Source: CAJXZP01 sp041563475 (GTDB lineage Bacteria > Bacteroidota > Bacteroidia > Flavobacteriales_G > Salibacteraceae). Taken from it: a DNA stretch of 64,000 nucleotides. Of the stretch, positions 18,045-26,800 are shown piece by piece. The DNA is taken from NCBI GenBank assembly GCA_041563475.1, contig JBFFMY010000004.1, forward strand, positions 1 through 64,000, given 5' to 3'. The position numbers and the translations under genes are program-made. The notes under the pieces were generated by a model, which saw nothing but the letters and a program-made list of their open reading frames with translations, had not been told where the DNA came from and did not search any database. Positions within the stretch are counted from its first letter, which is position 1. The number at the start of each line of letters is the position of its first letter.

Positions 18045-18506
18045 TTAAAGTAGTGTGATGTAGAGTTCTCCAAAATCATTCCAATACGCGTCCATTTTTT
18101 TCATGTGATGGATGATGAATTCATGCATTTCTGGCCAGTCTTCTTGTCGAAACAAATTCGTGTGATTGTTTTCTACCGAAATTCGCGCAACTTCAGTGCC
18201 GTACGTGTGTTTGTGCGATGGATTCCAAATTACTTCGGTTTCCATGATATTTTGAAAAACCGTTTTGGTTTCCAGGAATTGTTCGTAGAATAACTCTCGA
18301 ATACCAGAGTTTTTGAATTGCATATCAATACATACTCTGCATCCATTGGAATCTGCTTCGGTACGGATGTAAATATCATGTAAGCCCGTGGGGTATTTGA
18401 ACCAATTTATTCGCCTACCAGAAATAGATCTGTTTTTTTGAATTTTGTCTGTTAAGGTTCCCCAAAAGGCAGATCGCAAAGCTTTTTCTTCGTCTTTGGT
18501 GAACAT
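18045..18506 (-). CDS. DUF4268 domain protein
   Basis: A 153-residue soluble protein matching DUF4268 along most of its length: FWGTLTDKIQKNRS, INWFKYPTGLHDIYIRTEAD, and a C-terminal MKKMDAYWNDFGELY. The family is of unknown function and appears alone or fused to nuclease-like domains; no nuclease motif is seen here. Its start overlaps the stop of the methyltransferase gene by one base, so the two are co-transcribed. Confidence 0.82.
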   Translation of the reverse strand: MFTKDEEKALRSAFWGTLTDKIQKNRSISGRRINWFKYPTGLHDIYIRTEADSNGCRVCIDMQFKNSGIRELFYEQFLETKTVFQNIMETEVIWNPSHKHTYGTEVARISVENNHTNLFRQEDWPEMHEFIIHHMKKMDAYWNDFGELYITLL

Positions 18507-19192
18507 TAATTACGTACAAATAACGAATAAATATAAGCTCTTGGGTCGCCTGAAGGCATGGTGTAAGTGTAATCAAATGTATTTAACAAGGTAAATTCAT
18601 CGCCTAGTTTTTCTTGATACAATTCATTACTGTAACGATGAACATCCAGACCGGAGCATTTCAAAGCACCATCCAAAGCAAACTCTGCAAGGATTACGAA
18701 ACCGTTCTTTTTTACGAGTTTATGAAGTAAAGCAAAATAGGCCTTTTGATCTTTTTCTTCTGTAAAAAAGTGTAAAACTGCGCGGTCGAACCATAAATCA
18801 ACAGGTTCAATAGAATCTAAATTGGTGGCATTTGTTAAATCGTCTACAATGATTTCAACTTTGTTTGATCCAATACGTTCTTCCATATTGCCCAAACTTA
18901 CGGGACTAATATCGGTAGCGATGATGTTTTTAAAACCTTGTTCGAGTAACTCATCTACTAAAACCGTGCTTCCCGCGCCAATGTTTAAAATGCGTGCATC
19001 CTTGTTTATCCCGGTTGCTTCAATTAGACTTAAGGAAGGGGATAAATCTGTTTCAAACCAACCCAACTTTTCATGCGGATTATTGGAATAGGCTTTGTCC
19101 CAATGCGATTTTAAATCTTTTGAAGGTTGTTTTTCAGCAGGAGAGCAGCAGCTATTTTTAGCGTTAATATCGCATGAATTCGAATCAGACAT
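18506..19192 (-). CDS. Class I SAM-dependent methyltransferase with Cys-rich N-terminus
   Basis: A 228-residue methyltransferase. ILNIGAGST at 68-76 is the SAM-binding motif I, and ATDISPVSLGNM gives motif II; VDLWFDRAVLHFFTEE lies at the catalytic face. The first 20 residues carry Cys7, Cys15 and Cys16 and then a short linker, which is unusual and could bind metal or the substrate. The core resembles thiopurine/TehB-type small-molecule methyltransferases. The substrate is unknown. The gene leads into DUF4268 with a one-base overlap. Confidence 0.83.
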   Translation of the reverse strand: MSDSNSCDINAKNSCCSPAEKQPSKDLKSHWDKAYSNNPHEKLGWFETDLSPSLSLIEATGINKDARILNIGAGSTVLVDELLEQGFKNIIATDISPVSLGNMEERIGSNKVEIIVDDLTNATNLDSIEPVDLWFDRAVLHFFTEEKDQKAYFALLHKLVKKNGFVILAEFALDGALKCSGLDVHRYSNELYQEKLGDEFTLLNTFDYTYTMPSGDPRAYIYSLFVRN

Positions 19193-19319
19193 ATATAGAA
19201 ATTTGAATATACGATATTACAAAATTTCTTAGAATGATTTACCCTCTATTAACTGGATTATTTTTTTCATGAATGGATGCATATTATGTCCCATTCCAAG
19301 GTAAATCTACACCGCTAAA

Positions 19320-20057
19320 TTAAATGGTCAAACTTCTTGCTTCGGCAATTTCAAATAATAAATCGGGGTTTTCTTCAAAAGCATTTCCAATGACTACAAT
19401 ATCGGCTCCCGCTTCATAGGCATCCGTAACTTGATTAGCTGTTCGCATTCCTCCACCAACAATTAAAGGAGTTTTAGTAACGGCTTTGATAGCCGAAATC
19501 ATTTTAGTACTCACCGGATTATCAGCACCACTTCCTGCATCCACATACATTAATCGTAAGCCTAACATTTCACCTGCCATGGCAGTAACTGCGGCAATTT
19601 CAGGTTTGTTAGACGGAATGGGTTGACTTGCACTTATATAAGAAGCAGTGGTTGGTCGACCGCCATCAATCAACATATACCCAGTGGGTAAAACCTCTAA
19701 ACCAGATTTTTTAATAGCGGGTGCTGCAATTACTTGTTGACCAATGAGTAAATCAGGATTGCGTCCAGAAATTAAAGACAAAAACAAAATCCCATCTGCA
19801 TTTGCACTTACTTGAGAAGGGCTTCCAGGAAACAACACTACAGGAATATCAGAAAGACTTTTTAATGTGGAAATGGTTTCTTCCATTTCATTTCCTACCA
19901 TCAAACTACCACCCACAAAAAACAAATCTACCTTAGCTTCATTGGCTAAAGCGGCAATTTTAGCCAAATGCTCCTTCTTCCCTTTGTCGGGGTCAATGAG
20001 CACCGCTAATTGCTTTTGTTTGTTTTGAGATTTATGTTCTATATCCGTAAGAATCAT
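19320..20057 (-). CDS. Geranylgeranylglyceryl/heptaprenylglyceryl phosphate synthase family (PcrB-like)
   Basis: A 245-residue TIM-barrel prenyltransferase. LIDPDKG near residue 22, VLFPGSPSQVS, PTGYMLIDGG, YVDAGSGADNPV, LIVGGGMRT and DIVVIGNAFEENP are the phosphate- and prenyl-binding motifs of the GGGPS/PcrB family, which joins glycerol-1-phosphate to an isoprenyl diphosphate. Such genes occur in Bacteroidota, where the ether lipid product has been little studied. The gene is followed on the same strand by no close partner. Confidence 0.88.
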   Translation of the reverse strand: MILTDIEHKSQNKQKQLAVLIDPDKGKKEHLAKIAALANEAKVDLFFVGGSLMVGNEMEETISTLKSLSDIPVVLFPGSPSQVSANADGILFLSLISGRNPDLLIGQQVIAAPAIKKSGLEVLPTGYMLIDGGRPTTASYISASQPIPSNKPEIAAVTAMAGEMLGLRLMYVDAGSGADNPVSTKMISAIKAVTKTPLIVGGGMRTANQVTDAYEAGADIVVIGNAFEENPDLLFEIAEARSLTI

Positions 20058-20113
20058 GTTGCAAGTATAACGATTTTAGAATCGTGTTTTTTACATTTTT
20101 GGATTTAACTTTT

Positions 20114-20746
20114 TCAAGACTTTTCCATAGTATACACCACCATAGTGTCTTCAATGACTTGATACTGCAATGGTAAGCTTGTGACCATGTCGGGCATGTT
20201 GATTTTACCTAGAATTGCTCCCTGTTTATCTAACTCAAATGGGGATACAAATAGGTTTTTGTTAAACTCCACATTGCCTTTGGAGTAATACTTATACAAA
20301 GCTTCTTTGGCGCACCAATACGTTAGAAGCTGCCATTCTTCATTATTGCTGGAAATAAGTTCATCGGGTGACATGAATCTATTTTTAATTTTGAAAATCT
20401 TATCGGTTTCATGTTGTAAATCAATGCCAACTTCCAATTTTGGATGAATAATCACACCTAAAAGCCCTTTTGAATGTGAAATGGAAATTTTATGACCCGA
20501 AATAGCTAAATTGGGTTTGCCGTTTTTTGAATAGGAAATGAATTCGTCTTCATCATATATAGTTTGGATAGCTTTTCGAATACTTAAAAACTCACATTTT
20601 CTTTTGTCATTGGATATAGATCGGTACTTATCAAGTTCTTCCGGAGAAAGTTGAATATCAGATACATGGTCAATGATTTTTAAATCTAATCGCGCTATTA
20701 GTAAACGCGAACCATTTGATAGAATTTTATTTTTAATAAACTTCAT
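20114..20746 (-). CDS. 4'-phosphopantetheinyl transferase superfamily protein
   Basis: A 210-residue Sfp-type transferase that loads phosphopantetheine from CoA onto carrier proteins. The central SISHSKG and VGIDL motifs (the latter with Mg-binding Asp) and the later WCAKEALYK with the catalytic Glu and Lys are intact. This is the two-domain Sfp/EntD length, not the short AcpS type. It is divergent from ahcY with 42 bp between them. The carrier protein it serves cannot be told. Confidence 0.9.
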   Translation of the reverse strand: MKFIKNKILSNGSRLLIARLDLKIIDHVSDIQLSPEELDKYRSISNDKRKCEFLSIRKAIQTIYDEDEFISYSKNGKPNLAISGHKISISHSKGLLGVIIHPKLEVGIDLQHETDKIFKIKNRFMSPDELISSNNEEWQLLTYWCAKEALYKYYSKGNVEFNKNLFVSPFELDKQGAILGKINMPDMVTSLPLQYQVIEDTMVVYTMEKS

Positions 20747-20754
20747 TGAAAAGC

Positions 20755-20762
20755 TATCTTTG
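20755..20762 (+). promoter_or_regulatory. -7 box of the ahcY promoter
   Basis: TATCTTTG is the strongest form of the TAnnTTTG consensus. It lies 26 bases before the ahcY ATG and gives a predicted leader of about 20 bases. No clear -33 TTTG is at the proper distance. Confidence 0.6.
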
Positions 20763-20788
20763 CACCCGTTTTATAAAACAAAAGTAGA

Positions 20789-22093
20789 ATGGTTCAAACA
20801 GATAATTACAAAGTAAAGGATATTTCTCTTGCCAATTGGGGGAGAAAGGAAATAATGTTAGCAGAGGCTGAAATGCCCGGTTTAATGTCTCTTCGTGAAG
20901 AGTTTAAAGATGAGCAACCGTTGAAAGGCTCTCGAATTGCCGGTTGTTTGCACATGACTATTCAAACAGCTGTTTTGATAGAAACACTTACAGCTCTTGG
21001 TGCTGAGGTTACATGGTCATCGTGTAATATTTTTTCAACGCAAGATCAAGCTGCGGCTGCAATTGCAGTTACTGGAGTTCCAGTATTTGCGTGGAAGGGA
21101 ATGAATGAAGAAGAGTTTGACTGGTGTATTGAGCAAACATTACATGCATTCGAAGGTGGGAAACCTTTGAATATGATTTTAGATGATGGAGGTGATTTAA
21201 CCAATATGGTTTTTGATAAGTTTCCAGAGTTGGCTAAAGGAATAAATGGTTTATCGGAAGAAACAACTACCGGTGTTCACCGTTTACTGGAAAGAGAAAA
21301 AAATGGCACGCTAGTAATGCCGGCTATTAATGTAAACGACTCGGTAACTAAATCTAAATTCGACAACAAATATGGATGTAGAGAATCTGCAGTGGATGCG
21401 ATCCGTAGAGCTACGGATATTATGTTGGCAGGTAAAGTTGTGGTAGTAGCAGGTTACGGTGATGTAGGTAAAGGAACTGCTGCTTCTTTTAGCGGAGCTG
21501 GAGCCAGAGTAATTGTAACGGAAATTGACCCGATTTGTGCTTTGCAAGCTGCAATGGAAGGATTTGAAGTTAAAAAAATGGATAACGCCATTTTAGAAGC
21601 GGATATCGTAATTACTACGACTGGAAATAAGGATATTATTGTAGGTCGTCATTTTGAGTCAATGAAAGACAAATGCATCGTAGCGAATATCGGACATTTT
21701 GATAATGAAATTGATATGGCATGGTTAAATAAAAATCATGGACATACAAAAGACACAATCAAGCCTCAAGTGGATTTGTATACGATTAACGGTAAGCATA
21801 TTATTTTATTGGCAGAGGGTAGACTAGTAAACTTAGGATTGGCTACAGGTCATCCTTCTTTTGTGATGTCTAATTCATTTACCAATCAAACTTTAGCTCA
21901 AATTGAATTATGGAGCACTCCAGAGAAATATGAGAACAAAGTATACACGTTACCTAAGCACTTAGATGAAAAAGTAGCGAGTTTACATTTAGCAAAAATT
22001 GGTGTTGAACTGGATATTTTAAGTAAAGACCAAGCCGATTATATTGGGGTTACTGTGGAAGGCCCATACAAAAGTAACGAGTATAGATATTAA
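20789..22093 (+). CDS. ahcY: Adenosylhomocysteinase
   Basis: A 434-residue NAD-dependent enzyme that hydrolyses S-adenosylhomocysteine to adenosine and homocysteine, keeping methylation going. AGCLHMTIQTAVLIETL near residue 52, DDGGDLTN, KYGCRESAVDAIRRATD, the Rossmann motif GYGDVGKGTA, NIGHFDNEIDMAWL and the C-terminal GPYKSNEYRY are all typical. Length fits the bacterial type. It has its own promoter and is followed by a terminator. Confidence 0.97.
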   Translation: MVQTDNYKVKDISLANWGRKEIMLAEAEMPGLMSLREEFKDEQPLKGSRIAGCLHMTIQTAVLIETLTALGAEVTWSSCNIFSTQDQAAAAIAVTGVPVFAWKGMNEEEFDWCIEQTLHAFEGGKPLNMILDDGGDLTNMVFDKFPELAKGINGLSEETTTGVHRLLEREKNGTLVMPAINVNDSVTKSKFDNKYGCRESAVDAIRRATDIMLAGKVVVVAGYGDVGKGTAASFSGAGARVIVTEIDPICALQAAMEGFEVKKMDNAILEADIVITTTGNKDIIVGRHFESMKDKCIVANIGHFDNEIDMAWLNKNHGHTKDTIKPQVDLYTINGKHIILLAEGRLVNLGLATGHPSFVMSNSFTNQTLAQIELWSTPEKYENKVYTLPKHLDEKVASLHLAKIGVELDILSKDQADYIGVTVEGPYKSNEYRY

Positions 22094-22118
22094 TCAGATT
22101 AACATTGATAAAATATTT

Positions 22119-22155
22119 AGAGCCATTGGTCAACTGACTGATGGTTCTTTTTTTA
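22119..22155 (+). terminator. Terminator of ahcY
   Basis: AGAGCCAT (22119-22126) pairs with ATGGTTCT (22141-22148), with an inner GTCA/TGAC stem, followed by a T-run. Confidence 0.75.
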
Positions 22156-22174
22156 TGAGGTAAAATGCATCTCT

Positions 22175-22603
22175 TTAGTTGCGAATATAAATGTATGTTC
22201 CGTCAAAATTAGTGGAATACCTTTTTAATGAAATGGTTGCAGGTGCTTTTACAACGGACCCATCGAATATTGAGAACTCCGACCCACTACATGGATCAAG
22301 CAATTTAAATCCAGTAGAATCAACTTCTACCTTACAAAATTGATTTACGTTATAGGTAGAATGTCTGTCGTAACAATTGAACTCATCAAAATTTGCACGA
22401 TATACAAGTAGCCCGTTTGAACCTCCGGAAACATAAATCCAACCTCCAATAGGTTGCAAATCAAATGAACTTGGTTCGTTTATATTTATGGTCACATCCA
22501 CATAAACATTGGGAATAACATCATTCGGATTGTTTTTAGAACAGTCTGAAAACAAAGGAAGAAGCAACAATGCGAGTCCAATTTTTAATACACTTGTTTT
22601 CAT
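22175..22603 (-). CDS. Lipoprotein with degenerate Rieske-like fold
   Basis: A 142-residue protein with a lipobox ending at Cys21 (FSDC). The mature part has the layout of a Rieske iron-sulfur domain: a Cys/His segment at 77-90 (Cys77, His81, Cys90) and a second at 105 with CSGSEF, followed by the typical DGSVVKAPATISLKRY closing block (114-129). A true Rieske cluster needs C-x-H and C-x2-H; here the spacing is C-x3-H and the second His is a Ser, so cluster binding is unlikely. Similar cluster-free relatives occur in Bacteroidota. Function unknown. Confidence 0.72.
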   Translation of the reverse strand: MKTSVLKIGLALLLLPLFSDCSKNNPNDVIPNVYVDVTININEPSSFDLQPIGGWIYVSGGSNGLLVYRANFDEFNCYDRHSTYNVNQFCKVEVDSTGFKLLDPCSGSEFSIFDGSVVKAPATISLKRYSTNFDGTYIYIRN

Positions 22604-22648
22604 AAACTAAAATGAATGATATTTGTACGTAGCAATTACTTTGCAAAA

Positions 22649-22669
22649 GTAAGTTATCTAACAACTTAC
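22649..22669. repeat. Inverted repeat upstream of the basic protein gene
   Basis: GTAAGTT (22649-22655) and AACTTAC (22663-22669) form perfect 7-bp arms around a 7-base spacer in the intergenic region. It could be an operator or a small hairpin; nothing more can be supported. Confidence 0.3.
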
Positions 22670-22702
22670 AAAAATGATTAACTACTTATACAACAGGATT
22701 TA

Positions 22703-23002
22703 ATGATAAAAAGTATTAAATATTTTGTCTCATTTGTTATTTTCCTAACCGCTTTGTTATGGGCTCCAATGGTAGTTGGGCAAACCAAACCACCCAAGCC
22801 ACCATCAGAAAAAGAGCAGTATAAAGCTATTGAGAAGAGAGAAAGGGCCGGTAAAAAGGCAGATGATAAAGCCAAAAAACAGTACCAAAAGCGGCAATCA
22901 AAAGAGTCAAAAAAGAACATGAAGCGGACCAAAAAAAAATCAGATAGAAATAGAAAATCTAAGAAACCCCCATTTTGGGAAGGATGGTTCATTAAAAAAT
23001 AA
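22703..23002 (+). CDS. Small secreted Lys/Arg-rich protein
   Basis: A 99-residue protein with a signal peptide (about 1-26, ending near VVGQ), followed by a Pro/Lys stretch (KPPKPPSEKE) and a very basic region at 40-90 with runs such as KKKSDRNRKSKK, ending in PPFWEGWFIKK. No known family. The next gene starts 8 bp later and encodes an acidic membrane-anchored protein, so the two may work as a charge-complementary pair. An opposite-strand frame overlaps it but has no gene-like features. Confidence 0.55.
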   Translation: MIKSIKYFVSFVIFLTALLWAPMVVGQTKPPKPPSEKEQYKAIEKRERAGKKADDKAKKQYQKRQSKESKKNMKRTKKKSDRNRKSKKPPFWEGWFIKK

Positions 23003-23010
23003 TTAGAAGT

Positions 23011-23457
23011 ATGAAGTGGATTTATATTGTTGGCGGAATTGCATATTTTTTATATAACTGGTATAAAAAGAATCAAGAAAGGGAGCAGGAAAAGATTTTG
23101 AATAATAATTCTGAAAAGGAAGAGAATTCTTGGGGGATTAACGATCCTATTTCGCAATTTGAAGAAAAATATGGAGTAGAAACAGCGGATGTTTCATTGG
23201 AGAATGCCGCAGTTGAGAAGGTTGTTTCAAATAATGATTACAGCGATTACGAAAAAGAAATTTCAGAAGAAAAGGTGCGTCAAAATGATTCTTTTTCAGA
23301 AGAAAATGTCGATCATCATGCCTTTGATAGAAATCAGGAAAAGAAGAAAGCTTCTAACCAAAAAAATTATACAATTGAAATCCTACAGCCTGAAAATGAA
23401 TTTGACCTTGAAAGCATGGTAATTGGGTCTGTGGTTTTAAATCGTCCAGAATATTGA
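23011..23457 (+). CDS. Acidic protein with N-terminal membrane anchor
   Basis: A 148-residue protein with one short N-terminal hydrophobic segment (MKWIYIVGGIAYFLYNWY) followed by a highly charged, Glu-rich region without known domains; the C-terminus ends in a more ordered FDLESMVIGSVVLNRPEY segment. It is 8 bp after the basic protein gene. The anchor plus charged domain resembles small envelope adaptor proteins, but no function can be assigned. Confidence 0.6.
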   Translation: MKWIYIVGGIAYFLYNWYKKNQEREQEKILNNNSEKEENSWGINDPISQFEEKYGVETADVSLENAAVEKVVSNNDYSDYEKEISEEKVRQNDSFSEENVDHHAFDRNQEKKKASNQKNYTIEILQPENEFDLESMVIGSVVLNRPEY

Positions 23458-23873
23458 AAAATAAATTAATCGTCTGAATAATTGAAAAACAGATGATTAC
23501 TTTCAATTTCACCCATTTATCGATTTTGTTAATTTTTTGTAAACCCAACCATTTCCGTAAAAATCCGTGAAACCATTCGAGCACGTAAAAGAACACTTAA
23601 AATGATTTGGATTAAACAAGATTGATTTGTTTTGGCTGTTTTGACTTGTTAAAATTTATTAATGAAAAATTAATAGTAGTATAACCTGCTTAAACGTTCA
23701 ATTTTAAATAAGTAGTGAAAATCATACAAAATTAGGAAGTAAAAAAACCGTAAATCACTGTTGTAGAGGTAGATTAAAGCAACCAAAATATATTTGTTCA
23801 AGTATGCGATTTATATATCTTTACGGCCTTTAAAATTCGGGAAAATAATATTCGACATATTAAATATTAAACT
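23458..23873. other. 416-bp intergenic region before the TonB receptor
   Basis: No ORF of substance lies here. It carries the receptor promoter at 23793-23823 and an AT-rich leader. I looked for riboswitch-like conserved cores and repeats and saw none that I could support. Confidence 0.5.
23793..23823 (+). promoter_or_regulatory. Promoter of the TonB receptor module
   Basis: TTTG (23793-23796), 19 bases, then TATCTTTA (23816-23823) matches the Bacteroidota TTTG-N19-TAnnTTTG pattern with one change at the last base. Transcription should start near 23830, leaving a leader of about 45 bases before the ATG at 23874. Confidence 0.65.
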
Positions 23874-26800
23874 ATGTTAAAACAGGTACTATCGTCATTC
23901 ATTCTCACCGTTATAATTTCAGCAGGAGCATTCGCTCAAGCGGGTCAATCTGGAATTCAAGGAAAAATTAAAGATTCAAGTACAGGTGAGCCTTTACCAT
24001 TTGTAAATATCATTCTTGAATTGAATGGTGTTCAGAAGGCCGGTGGTCAAACTGATTTTGATGGAAATTATGTAATTAAGCCTATTTCTCCTGGAACCTA
24101 CACCTTAAAAGCTACGTTTGTTGGCTATAAACCAGTGCAGTTAAATGGTATTACTATTACCTCGGAGCAAACAAAGTTTGTGGATGTGAAAATGGAAAGT
24201 ACCGCCATTGAAATGACCACGTTTGTTGTTAGTGAATATAAGAATAAACTAATTGATAAAGGTAATACTGCTGTAAAAGCAACGGTGTCTGCCGAAGATT
24301 TTGAAAACATGGCCGTTCGTTCTGCTACGGATGCGGCTAAAACTACTGCCGGTGTATATGCTGCAGATGATGGTTCTGGTAATTTAAATATTCGTGGGGC
24401 GCGTTCTGATGCAAACTACTACTATATTGATGGTATGAAAGTTACCGGATCTTCAAACTTACCTAAAAGTTCTATTGGCGAAATCTCTGTAATTACAGGT
24501 GGATTACCTGCGCAATACGGTGATGTTACAGGTGGTATTATTAGTATAACAACTAAAGGGCCTTCTAAAGAGTATCACGGTGCCGTAGAGTATTTAACTT
24601 CTGGATTTAAATTTGGAAATGATGTGTATGGTTTGGATGCGTATGGATATAATGTGGTCGAAGGCTCTCTTTCAGGACCATTAGTAATGAAAAGGGATTC
24701 AAATAAAAACAAAACTGCTGAGCCAATCGTTGGGTTCTTCCTTTCAGGTAACTTTACACATGCTGTTGACCCAACACCTTCCGCTATTGGTATTTGGAAA
24801 GTAAAAGATGACGTACTATCTGATCTTCAACAAAACCCTGTAACAATTTTACCTGGGTTTGGACAAACCATTCAAAATGCAGAATTATTAAGAGGTGATT
24901 CATTTGAAAAAGTAAAAACAAAACAAAACGTTGCAAGTGGCACCTATGTTTTAAATGGTAAATTGGATTTTAACACAGGTAAAAACACGAACTTAACTTT
25001 TGGGGGTTCTTACAATGGAAATTCAAGAAAGGGGTATAGTTATACTGGTTCGTTGTACAATGCAGCACACAACGCTCAAATCAATTCAAATAACTGGCGT
25101 GTATTTGGTCGATTTGTACAAAGATTTGGTAATAATACCGATACCGAAGCGAGTAAATCCAGTGTGAAAAATGCCTTTTACAGTATTCAGTTTGATTACA
25201 ATGAGGATAATAGAAAAAGTGCAGATGCTACGCATGGAGAAAATTATTTTGATTATGGATATATTGGACAGTTTCAAAGATTTCAACAAAGACAATATGC
25301 AAATGTTACATTAGATGGTGATTCTTTATATTTAGGTGCAGATCAGGGCTGGGTAACACAAGGAACCTATCGGGTGCAACAAACATTTGAGGATACGTTA
25401 ATTGGTTTTAAACCTAGCGATTTGAATCCTGAAATGACTGCATACACATCTAACTATTATAATATTTTTGGTTGGGAAGGATACGATGAAGATGGAAATC
25501 CTGTGTATGACAGAAATAAAGCGTCTTTAGATGAAGACGGTAATGGGTTTATTAGTCCAAATGAAGCGAACTATTATTTGAGAAATATTGAAAATATTCA
25601 AAATAGTGGTGGGTATATTAATGGTAGTGCGCCAAATACTGTTTATGGAGTGTGGTCTAGTCATGCGGGAATCTCGAATGGGTCTACCAAATCAAAAAAT
25701 CAACAATATCGTATTAGTTTAATGGGTTCTGCTGATATTAAGAAACATGCCGTTTCTGTTGGATTTGAATATGAGCAACGTGTGATGAGAGGATATTCAA
25801 TTGCGCCTCGTGGTTTATGGACTATTGGGAACTTGAGAACAAATTCACATTTGCAGAATCTAGATGTTTTAAACCCAACTGTTACAAGTGAGCAAACCGC
25901 TCCAACGGTTTCGTACGATCGATTAAATGCTGCTCCAGGTGAGTATACCGGTGAGATAAATGAGGATGCTCAATCTTTTTTCGATTACAATTTACGTAAT
26001 AGTTTAAGTTTAAATCCTGATGGAAATGATTTTATTGATTTTAATAATCTAACTCCAGATCAACTTGAACTTGAATTTTTTAGTACGCAGGAGTTATTAA
26101 ATAGTGGTAACAGTTTGGTGAATTATTATGGTTTTGACGCCTATGGTAATCAAACCACAGGAAGTACTTCTTTAAACGACTTTTTTAATGCTACTGATGA
26201 ATATGGAAATTATACCAGACCTGTAGATGCATTCCGTCCGAATTACGTTTCTGGCTGGATTCAAGATAAATATGCTTTTGATGATTTGGTATTTAACGTG
26301 GGAGTGCGTATTGATAGATTGGATTTGAATCAATCCGTTTTGAAAGATGAATATGTGCTTTTACCTACCATTAAAGCTGGAGAAAATGCGGCAAGAGATT
26401 TAGCAAATAATACAGAAGGATATGCTATTCCAAATAATGTTGGCGATGATTATGTTGTGTATGTAGATAATGTTCAAAACCCAACTGAAATTACCGGTTA
26501 CCGTGATGGTGGAACTTGGTATAATAAAGAAGGTAATGAAATTGCTAGTGGTGATGCATTGCAAGGCCCTTCGGGCATTGCACCTTTATTAGTGGATAAA
26601 GAAAACACACGTTCAAGTGATATTAATGTAAATTCTTTTCAAGATTACACACCACAGGTTAACGTAATGCCACGTATCGCATTTTCATTCCCGATTAATG
26701 ATGAGGCTTTGTTCTTTGCGCATTATGACGTTTTAACAAGACGCCCAACCGCAAATGGTAGTTCTACCGCTGCACGTTTAAATGTGGTGGATTATTACTT

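Noticed and set aside
18045..19192. Restriction-modification pair
   Set aside because: The methyltransferase lacks DNA-methylase motifs (no NPPY/DPPY or PC motif) and DUF4268 here shows no nuclease motif.
22678..22992. Minus-strand 104-residue ORF rich in Phe and Leu
   Set aside because: It is the mirror of the Lys-rich plus-strand gene; the plus-strand product has a proper signal peptide and close spacing to the next gene.
23458..23873. Riboswitch before the TonB receptor
   Set aside because: No conserved core of a cobalamin or other riboswitch was found, and the promoter predicts a leader of only about 45 bases.
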